From the NCBI GenBank assembly GCA_029204225.1, contig CM055098.1, forward strand, positions 8,478,246-8,542,245: a DNA stretch of 64,000 bases. The letters run 5' to 3'. A model generated the notes under the pieces. That model searched no databases, was not told the origin of the DNA, and saw nothing but the letters and a program-made list of their open reading frames with translations. The position numbers and the translations under genes are program-made. Below are positions 55,963 through 64,000 of the stretch, piece after piece. How positions within the stretch are numbered: the stretch's first letter is position 1; each line of letters begins with the position of its first letter. The DNA comes from Diphasiastrum complanatum (lineage: Eukaryota > Streptophyta > Lycopodiopsida > Lycopodiales > Lycopodiaceae).

Positions 55963-57714
55963 CTGCACATCAAGGACTTTAAGAAATAAATATGATAACA
56001 GATGCTCCTCAAGCACAAGTAGCATTAAACATTACTGACACAGATTGGGTTTTTTTCTTGGACAATCAAAGATTGAAGTAAGTTTCTTGCATCCCTACTT
56101 CAAAGGGTAGGAACACAAGTTAGTCCAACAAAGATTTTATCATTTCTATAAAATCTAGTTAAAGTGAGATTCAACCTGAAAAAAATCATTACATTAGAGC
56201 CGTATCTGAATTGTCCATGTAAAAGAATGCAGAAAGTTTGTATATGCCCATTAAGGCTTTTTAGAAACCTTAAAATGCATCAGTCTGGGGTTGGATCTGA
56301 GATAATTAGCAAAGCATCTTGACCTAATAGGGCAACATCTCTCAGACTTAGAGGAGAATCACGGTTGAAAAAAAGTAAGCCAGCCCAGGATATCGAGTTG
56401 CTCTAAACTTCCTTTGCTATATTATGAACAATCAAATAAGCTGGTTTTCTCTTTGATTTGTTCAAGGCTTTTCCTGGCAAAGTGGTTTCTCATCTTCTGT
56501 TGGGAAAAGCCTTGAATTAATGAGAGGGAGAGCCAGCTTGATTGATTTTTTCTTTTCCAAAATTAGCTTACAATATCTGAGTAAAAACGATTGAGTAGAA
56601 AAATGGCATTAAGTTAAGTTTCTTGAATGTTGATGCGTCCAACACCTATTGAGATAAATCTTATCAACAATGTTCTGGACAAATTAACAGTCAGATTATG
56701 TGTCACAGACATAAGCTTTACTATCATTACTATCATTGTACACAACCTTTGGTATCAAGAAGAGTGTCAAGCCCCTACTTTTTGTCTGCAATTAATGTGT
56801 ACCTCTCTTGAAATTGAAGGTTTAAGAGGAAATTGAGAGTCTCCTCTCTACCAATGAGGTACTCATATGAGAAGTGAAATCTCTCATACATATTAGCTAA
56901 ATAGGCTAAACTAGGAAACAAAGAAGAAGAGAAGAAATTTTTCTAAAAGTTCATAACAACTTTCAGCCACACTTAAGTAAATTAGGTAAAAATATTGTAA
57001 AGGGATGATTGTTAATGCTCACAAGAGCCTGGGCATTTCCCATCAGATAGTGTTACCTTGTAAGAGATGCATGAGCAATTGCGAACAACTTTTTCATGCA
57101 CTTGATAGCATGATTCCTTTATGACTATCAACACCAGCAACAAAACACTTGTAGCATGAGCTAGGAATACATCATGAGCTCGTAAGAATGAATTAGGTTT
57201 CATATGATATAATGGTAAAGTTAATCAAGGCCACAATTCTAGAGCCAGTTTCGTTCGAAACTGTTGCCGTATGCATAGGCATGGTAACTTTAAAATCAAA
57301 CTCGTCCATCTATGCACAGATTCAAAATGGAACCATGAGAAGTGAATCACAATTGAGTATGTCATCACCAGAAAGCTTATTGATAGAAACATGGGATGAC
57401 TTTAGATTGATTCTGAAGTTTTGAAGCTATATCATACTATAAAACACTGTTACATGGCAAAGATTCTCACTACAAACTTGTGCCTATATAAGGTCTATTT
57501 AAGAACCAACCTTTGTGTAGGTTGGAGGAGCTGAGTCAAAGTATTCACTTAAAGTAATAAGATCTACATAGGACTAGAAGTTTCTTGGACATGTTAAAAG
57601 GTAAAGAGCATTTTCATTTTATCAAGCATCTGTTTTAAAAAGAGAAAAAATATTGAAATGCATTCACATCTCTTATAGGTAAATTGCATATTTAAGAATG
57701 CTCATATTCCTTCA
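55963..57714. other. upstream FIP37 intron or 5' region
   Basis: The exons for the N-terminal half of FIP37 should lie at or beyond here on the minus strand. I could not identify one. The minus-strand frame ending ISYK at about 57050 is followed by a GT but does not match the family. The rest is A+T-rich with no transposon motifs. Confidence 0.4.
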
Positions 57715-59250
57715 AAGCTTTCTAATCCAGCCAAATGTTGTGCTCATCTTGCCTATGCTAGTTGGGCTGGCAAGGTTGGTCCCACCATATTTGCTTATCT
57801 TTACCCATTACTAGCAAAGAATTTATTGCTTTGGTTAATACTCCAGTACATAATGATCAAGTTGACTTCCATGTTCTTCTCATAGAAAGATATGACACTA
57901 TCCTTGGCATGGATTGGTTTGCTTCCCTAGGTGATATTACTTTCGATTGGTCGCACAGTGTCTCACTATTGCTCACACTACTCATAATTTTCATGGCCTT
58001 GATTCTCAAAAAGATTATTTGCTTATTTTTGTCAAAAAAATCTTCTTGGACTTCTTAAAGCATATTGTGCTGCTATCATTTGTGCTCATTTTGATACTAA
58101 TCGTTATGTGTCTTCCTCTTTTGCGTCACCAATCACATCCATTTAATTGTAGAAATATCATTAAATTTTTGTGGATGTTCTAGATTTATCACCTTTACAA
58201 AATGTTAACCCTCATATAGATCTCCTTACTAAATCTATTCCCACTGCATGTGCTCCTTATTGTATGTCTCAAGCTAAAGTCCAAGCCCAGACGACTGATT
58301 TATTGGCTCGTGGCCTTACTCGTCCTAGTCAAACCCTATTTTATGTCAAGAAAAAGGGTAGCAAACATTTCTATAATGACTATCATGCTTTGGATCATTA
58401 TATTGTTTGTAATCAATATCCTATACTAATTTCTTACAAAAATTAATCTTTGTTCCAGTTATCGTCAAGTCTAAATTCATCCCAATGATGAACCTAAGAC
58501 CACTTTTTGTACTACGTTCGGGTTGAATGATTTTCATGTATTGTCATTTAGGCTTACTAATGATCCACCTATTTTCAAAATCTTATGAAGAATGCTTTTA
58601 AACCCGTTATTGGTTCTTGGTTCTTGTTGACTTTGATCATATACTTTTTTGTAGCCACAACATGTCATCTTATCTTGCACATTTGACTTCATCTTTTGAG
58701 CTCTTATCTTATCATCAGCTTTCTTTATGTTAAACAATCCAAATGTACATTCGTAAAACCTAGCATAAATTTTCTTGAGTACTTGGTGTCTATAGGCACC
58801 ATTCTAGAAAACCTCCAGCCTTGCCCCTTTGATTCCTATGAAGTATGTATGTTTCTGGGTCTATAAGCTCATATGCATTAGTTAGTTCCATATTTTTCTA
58901 CCATTGTCCATCCTCTAGATGTTTCATAAATATATATTGCTCTTGGCTGAACTCCTTAATGTCAACATTCTTTAGATCGTCTCAATTATCTTCTAGTTAG
59001 TGCACTTCTTGTTATTGTTTATGCTTAAAAAATCGCAACATTATCTTAAATATGTTTCTTTCAATTTTGTAAGCCGATCTTTGGTATCTTAATTCTCAAA
59101 AGAGACTCAATGATCGTCAATTTTGATAGATGAAATTTCTTCAAACTTTTCATTATGGACTTCACTATCAATCTGAATAAACTAATGCTAGTGTTGACGT
59201 TGTATCACACTTTCCTACTTGCACTTATGCCTTGACTACTATTCCATAGG
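57715..59250 (+). pseudogene. Ty3/gypsy element N (protease to RNase H)
   Basis: Plus-strand, highly decayed. Protease C-terminus: DFHVLLIERYDTILGMDWFA (57860-57920). RT: PYCMSQAKVQAQTTDLLARG, FYVKKKGSKHFYNDYHALD, then FRLTNDPPIFKI in another frame near 58550. RT C-terminus near 58740-58800 (FLEYLVSIGTI). RNase H C-terminus with QTFHYGLHYQSE and SHFPTCTYAL near 59140-59230. The RT catalytic Asp pair is not visible. No LTRs recognised. Confidence 0.75.
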
Positions 59251-59498
59251 CCTTCTTCGCCCACAACGTAGTCGTGATAGTAGTCTTATTGTAGTTTCTC
59301 TGACAAAATATTTTATTCTCATCCACGTAACTCTTAATGTCGAGCAATGTGCAAGCTTAGTTTAGAGACTCCCATACCATTCATTTGCTGTATATAATTA
59401 TTAGTACAGTTGCACAGTCTGCAAAAATACACGAGATTGTCAAACAGTCTTCAAAAGTACATGGGAATTCCCAACAGGTGTCTGCACGACGAAGTGTC

Positions 59499-59584
59499 AA
59501 AGCCAACTATCGAAGCATCTGCCGAAGACAATTATCGAAGCATCTTTCGAAGGCAATTATTGAAGCAACTATCGAAGGTAACTA
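59499..59584. repeat. minisatellite, about 3.5 copies of a ~25-bp unit
   Basis: Units of the form CAATTATCGAAGCATCTTTCG in tandem, with substitutions. Confidence 0.75.
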
Positions 59585-59614
59585 CTCGGTTCAATTCCAT
59601 TCAACCCTCTTCTT

Positions 59615-59708
59615 TCTATTTTGAGTCGAGGTTTGCACATAAACAATTCGTAGATTGAATCGTTTTATGACTGATATTGTATGTTGATCGAAATACTCTT
59701 GATCAGAT
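59615..59708 (+). repeat. direct repeat, copy 1 (partner 60526-60630)
   Basis: About 95 bp sharing GTTTGCACATAAACAAT, GACTGATATTGTATGTTGAT and CTCTTGATCAGAT with 60526-60630 (copy 2 differs by substitutions). The copies are 910 bp apart in direct orientation. Confidence 0.75.
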
Positions 59709-59739
59709 ATTTTTAGACGTTTCCGCTATTGGATGAAGT

Positions 59740-60186
59740 GTGTACAGAATCCACCCAGTCACACTCTCTACCTTGATATCGTATGAGGACTCCAGATGTG
59801 TTGCACTGATGATTCGAGAGATGTCAGACTTGCGTATGGTGAGGCTTGACACAGACACCCTCCCCTTGATACAGCTGAGTATCCAGGAGTGCTTATCTCG
59901 TCGGAGACAGAGACAGGAGAATATTGATTCTAACGGAGAGGCTGAGATTCTAGGTGCTCCCATACAGAGACGGCAGAGACAGTGTAGACGTCCAGAGAGA
60001 CAGCCAGCCCCTAGGTCACAGCCTACAGCTGCTCGGCGCCACAGACGACATCGACAGTCCACCCAGAGACAGAGGCCCGCAGTCCATTCAGCGGCAGTGT
60101 CACAGCATACTCTACACCATTATTTTACAAGCGAGGGGGACATCTATTGTACCATGATGATAGACTATGTTTGTGTCAATCACTAG
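59740..60186 (+). CDS. hypothetical Arg/Gln-rich ORF
   Basis: 148 codons between the two direct repeats. The first 45 residues are mixed (SDLRMVRLDTDTLPLIQLSI), and the middle is dominated by RQR/RRQ words (SRRRQRQE, QRRQRQCRRPERQ), which would be basic and probably disordered. There is no domain I recognise. Its position between direct repeats and before a (TC)n tract suggests a transposon-borne or decayed frame and not a host gene. Confidence 0.3.
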   Translation: MYRIHPVTLSTLISYEDSRCVALMIREMSDLRMVRLDTDTLPLIQLSIQECLSRRRQRQENIDSNGEAEILGAPIQRRQRQCRRPERQPAPRSQPTAARRHRRHRQSTQRQRPAVHSAAVSQHTLHHYFTSEGDIYCTMMIDYVCVNH

Positions 60187-60285
60187 TCTCTGTTTTCTTT
60201 TAGGTGGTAGAGCTTTACGCTCCCACTGTGCATACTTGACATGTACCTTTTATTAGTCCCTAGGGTATTTCATGGACATTAATAA

Positions 60286-60396
<111 letters not shown>

Positions 60397-60525
60397 CCAG
60401 AGTATTGTCTTAGAGAGATCATGTATTTGCAAGCATTTTGACATGTACACTCTTTTGATCTAATCGAATTCGTTTTAATACATACTGTGCATTGTCGTGT
60501 CGTGTCGAATCGCTTGCATAACTTT

Positions 60526-60630
60526 ATGCTTCGTTTGAGTCAAGGTTTGCAAATAAACAATGCGTAGATTTGAATTGTCTTATGACTAATACTGTATGTT
60601 GATTGAAATGCTCTTGATCAGATTTGCTTA
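60526..60630 (+). repeat. direct repeat, copy 2
   Basis: Partner of 59615-59708. Followed to about 61030 by A+T-rich sequence without a gene. Confidence 0.7.
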
Positions 60631-61035
60631 GTGTCTACATAATCGACTATTTCAATCCTCGTGACTTCGAAGCTTGGATCAAGTAGAGCTATCATCGAAT
60701 TGTCGAAGTTAGCTTGAATCCGATAGATGTAGTTTATGAACTGAAGAATCACCCGATTCCCAACAGATAATACAAGATTATTATGTAATTATGTCTCACC
60801 CTTTGGCAAAGATTGGGATCAACATTTATGTTTTGCAGAATATAATTATAACTATTTTGTTATTAGCAATACATGAGTATCACATTTCCTCTTAGCATGT
60901 AACTCTTTTCCTACTCTACCATGTATCATTCAAACTCCAAACGACAATCCTAATACAATTGCTTCTTATCTTCTTGACATATGTGAAATTATTCTGCACA
61001 CAGTTATCTCGTGCCAACTCTAGCTTCTACTGCAT

Positions 61036-62463
61036 CTAAGCCAAAATCTCTATAGCACTAGGTATCCTATGTGGAATCCCTATCATTGCAGGACTCAATG
61101 GCCAAAAACCATAATTGAGCTCAAATGGACTCAATCCAGTGGATGCATTTCTCTTATCATTGTACGCGAACTCCAAAAGTGGTAAATGCTTTACCCAATC
61201 TGTTTGCGTACTACTAACATATGCCCTAAGCATATCTTCCAAGATCTGATTCACTCGCTCTGTCTGACCATCCGTCTGAGGATGCTCCGAGCTACTCATC
61301 CGCAACTGTGTTCCCAGCTTGGCGAACACGTCAATCCAGAAATTTCCCGTAAACTTGGGATCTCTGTCAGGAACAATGGACTTCGGAAGACCATGTAACC
61401 TGACAATATTCTGAATAAACAACTCAGCCACTTGCGGAGCTGTGACCTTCTTGGTCGTTGCGATGAAATGAGCCATCTTGGGGGTCTTGGGTAGCCCAAC
61501 AATAAAATCCATAGAGATGCTTTCCCACCTTCCTGTAGGTATCTCAAGTGGATGTAGCAAGCCCGGAGGACTTACTCTCTCAGCCTTGTTCACTTGACAA
61601 GCCGTGCAACGCAGGACATACTCTCTTACATCTCGATGCAAACGTGGCCAGGGTGCCCTGCGCAGGGACTATCATGGCATTCATGAAGTATCTTACGACG
61701 AAGATCCTTCACGTCTGGCACGAAAACTCTTCCATTTCTCAATAACATACCATCCTTCACGGTGTATGTTAGATATGTACTGGTGTGTGCCTCTACGGAA
61801 GCGAAAGCCTCGACTGACTCTTCCGTTTGGTCGACTACTATAAGGGAAGCTCCCTAAGATCCTGCTTACAAGATAACACACAATGGAAAACACACTATGG
61901 AGCAACCACCCAACCAAGTAGAAGCAACCAATCAACTCTAGAAGCTTCACCCCCAAGCCAAGGAATAAGAAGCATGAATGTAGAGTGAAACTCTGGCAAT
62001 GAATCAATGATCACAATGAGGAGTAGGGCGAGTTTGGCCTCAATATATAGAGCCAAAAAAAACCTGGGCACATAGCCATGCATAGCCCTAAGTTCCCTAT
62101 ACATAGATTCACCTAGAATAGAGTCCTAAGCATGGACCACCTATTCATAGAATTGCTATTGATAACTCTACACATGCATACACTGTCTCATACCTTGTCT
62201 AAACTCCATTTAGTGTGTTTTGGGCCTCACAAGGATATTAGTTACTTCCGGGTCACATCCAGTATGACGTGGCATAACTAACAACTTGATTTATTGGAGT
62301 ACCATGTATCCAAGACTAGGAGTACACTGAATCCTACTTACTGGCCATGGACATAACAACTACCTTGCGCGCATTAGGCCACACATGCTGACAATGCGGA
62401 TCCTTTTCTTGAGCCTTCTTAATCTCCTCCATGAGACCACTGTCAAATAGAGTAAAGCTCATC
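61036..62463 (-). pseudogene. integrase (gypsy O), interrupted
   Basis: The upstream linker (about 62440-62364) and the zinc domain (61838-61640) are continuous except for the solo LTR. The zinc domain shows ILHECHDSPCAGHPG (His pair) and YVLRCTACQVNK (Cys pair). Core: SISMDFIVGLPKT (first Asp), VPDRDPKFTGNFW (second Asp) and SSEHPQTDGQTERVNQ (Glu). All catalytic residues are intact. A frame change near 61640-61690 separates the zinc-domain halves. The C-terminal end after IPSAIEILA is truncated. Confidence 0.9.
61839..62358 (-). repeat. 520-bp solo LTR inserted in gypsy O
   Basis: Flanked by ACTAC on both sides (61834-61838 and 62359-62363). Read on the minus strand it starts TGTTATGTCC and ends TATA, where the expected final CA has become TA. 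It has a TATA box (GGCTCTATATATTG, about 62041-62054). Removing it with one ACTAC gives a continuous open frame across gypsy O. Same LTR family as 48023-48475. Confidence 0.9.
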
Positions 62464-62487
62464 TGATGTAGTATACGAGATAGTGCA

Positions 62488-62763
62488 TCAACGACCACAT
62501 TTTCCTTCCCTCTTCAGAAGCGAATTTCCAAGTGAAATTCCTGCATCAACTCGATGGCCTTTCAAATCTGGCTGAGTGCAAAAATACTTTAAAGTATGAT
62601 GATCTGTGTACACATAAAACTCGGCGCCATATAAATAATGTCTCCACACCTTGAGCGCATGTATAATCGCATACAGCTCTTGCTCATGTGTAGGATATCT
62701 CTGTTGAGCTGGTGTCAACTTCTTACTTTCAAAGGCTACTGGTCTACCCTCTTGGCTCAACAC
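62488..62763 (-). pseudogene. RNase H (gypsy O)
   Basis: The frame reads VLSQEGRPVAFESKKLTPAQ, RYPTHEQELYAIIHALKVWR (catalytic Glu) and AEFYVYTDHHTLKYF (catalytic Asp). These are canonical Ty3 RNase H blocks. It ends at TQPDLKGHRVD, where a frameshift leads to the linker. The upstream edge is the triplicated segment. Confidence 0.88.
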
Positions 62764-63030
62764 TGCACCTACGGCAATGCCACTTCAATCCGTCTCTAGG
62801 TCAAAAGGTTTTTGGGTATCCACAATCTTGAGGACTGGATACCCAAGACGGTCTACCCTTTTGGCTCAACATTGCACCTACGACAATGCCACTTGCATCC
62901 GTCTCTAGGTCAAAAGGTTTCTGGGTATCCACAATCTTGAGGACTGGCTACTGGTCTACCCTCTTGGCTCAACACTACACCTACGGCAATGCCACTTGCA
63001 TATGTCTCTAGGTCAAAAGGTTCCTGGGCT
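62741..63030 (-). repeat. tandem triplication of the RNase H active-site start
   Basis: Three direct copies begin (plus-strand coordinates) at 62741, 62850 and 62953, periods 109 and 103 bp. On the minus strand each encodes the RNase H N-terminal block with TDASGIAVGAVLS or a variant, the first catalytic Asp. Copy 1 is altered to a frame-changing CTTCAAT, and copy 3 replaces the Asp region (CATATG). The duplication breaks the RT-RNase H junction. Confidence 0.88.
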
Positions 63031-64000
63031 CCAAGTTCTCAAAACGTTGCTGAGCTTCAGCATCCCATCGAACCACAGTGTTGTTTTTCCTTAACTGGTC
63101 CATTAAAGGAGCAGCTATCCAGGAATAATTCCTAACAAACCGCCGGTAGAACTTACAAAAGCCTAAAAAGGATTGTAATCGGCGTATATCGGCAGGCCTT
63201 GGCCACTTCTTAACCACAGCCACCTTGGCTGAATCAACCGAAATACCCTCAGCAGTCACTAGGTGACCCAAATACCCGACACGAGTTTTACACAACTCTG
63301 TCTTCTGAGCATTGGCATACAAGACAAAAGCTTGTAACTTGCAAAATACGATCTTGAGATGAACCTCATGCTCCTTGACCGCTTTACTAAAAATCAGTAT
63401 ATCGTCAATAAAATTGACGACAAACTTGCCCATATAGTCTCGCAAGACATCGTTCATGAGCATCGTGAACGTGGTTGAGGCATTGGTTAACCCAAATGGC
63501 ATAACCAAAAATTCATAATGACCGAAACAAGTTCGAAAGGCCGTCTTTTGGACGTCTTCATCTCGAATCCGTATTTGATGATATCCTTTTGAAATCTATC
63601 TTACTGAAAATGCACCTTGCAACGCATCCAGTCGACCATCAATCCTAGGCATCGGATACATGTGCTTTACAGTGATCTTCTTCAATCCCCTGTAATCTAC
63701 ACACATCCGAAAACTACCATCCTTTTTCTTAACGAGTAAAATAGGAGAGGCGAAAGGTGAATAACTCGGACGGATGTACCCCAGCTTGAGATACTCCTCC
63801 AACATCTTTCTGACTTCCTCTTCCTCTTTTAGGCTCATCCTATAAGGAGGCCTACATACCGGACTTGCCCCTGAAACGAGCTCAATACGATGATCAACGT
63901 TCCGACTAGACGGCAATCCCTCTGGCATATTACTAATTAGCACGTGTTTAAAGAGTGCGGATGGACTTCTCCAACTCACTTGCTGGATCACATCTAGGCT
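63008..64000 (-). pseudogene. reverse transcriptase (gypsy O)
   Basis: The frame 63991-63596 covers VDHRIELVSGASPVCRPPYR, GYIRPSYSPFASPILLVKKK and FRMCVDYRGLKKITVKHMYP. A frameshift near 63595 leads to 63508-63008: VMPFGLTNASTTFTMLMNDV, the active site FVVNFIDDILIFSKAV (IDD intact), GYLGHLVTAEGISVD and LQSFLGFCKFYRRFVRNYS (connection). Apart from the frameshift, the RT looks nearly intact. The frame then runs into the duplicated segment at 63008-63030. Confidence 0.9.

Larger units (their letters stand above)
61036..64000 (-). mobile_element. Ty3/gypsy element O, split by a solo LTR, continues past window
   Basis: Minus-strand chromovirus-like pol: RT (63991-63008), RNase H (about 63030-62488), integrase (about 62460-61836 upstream part, 61838-61036). 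It is the least decayed gypsy here, with long open stretches. The RNase H start is triplicated, and a 520-bp solo LTR interrupts the spacer before the integrase. Gag and protease lie beyond base 64000. No chromodomain or 3' LTR was seen after 61036. Confidence 0.88.

Noticed and set aside
57012-57203. Possible upstream FIP37 exon ending SCISYK before GTAACA
   Set aside because: The residues do not match the family N-terminal region and no good acceptor precedes it.

Overview
The window reads as nuclear DNA of a land plant: A+T-rich, intron-bearing, and dominated by decayed Ty3/gypsy, Ty1/copia and LINE retrotransposons, small inverted-repeat elements (MITEs) and long (GA/TC)n tracts. The LINE reverse transcriptase style and the mix of gypsy types would fit a non-seed vascular plant (fern or lycophyte), but that placement is inference. 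No rRNA, tRNA, CRISPR array or bacterial-type gene was seen.

The one host gene recognised lies on the minus strand between 55962 and 36327. Five small exons, each with GT/AG borders and compatible phases, encode the middle of FIP37, the plant WTAP homologue and core scaffold of the mRNA m6A methyltransferase complex. Its introns are 0.4 to 12 kb long and are packed with transposons. The N- and C-terminal exons were not found.

Layout. 1-8165: plus-strand gypsy element A with gag, protease, RT, RNase H and integrase all broken by stops and frameshifts, then an accessory ORF. 8166-9030: copia fragment B. 9268-14142: three inverted-repeat elements and several (GA)n blocks. 14143-17900: mostly non-coding, with an LTR-like block and a gag scrap. 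17872-21010: a minus-strand gypsy integrase (C) joined to dispersed repeat R1, which carries a 235-bp MITE, then repeat R2. 21480-23181: deleted copia D (minus). 23182-28387: copia E, complete with LTRs and a 5-bp target duplication. 28588-32241: copia F (minus). 34283-34505: second copy of R2. 36327-55962: FIP37, whose introns hold R1 copy 2, copia pieces, gypsy I and J, and three LINEs (K, L, M) in head-to-tail order. 57715-59250: gypsy N. 59499-60630: short repeats, an Arg/Gln-rich ORF and a 104-bp (TC)n tract. 61036-64000: gypsy O (minus), split by a solo LTR and carrying a triplicated RNase H segment.

No element appears coding-competent: all have stops, frameshifts or deletions. The most informative structures are the FIP37 gene built around transposons, a MITE whose empty site survives in a second repeat copy, the mismatched LTR ends of copia E, the solo LTR whose removal restores gypsy O's reading frame, and the LINE array inside one FIP37 intron.
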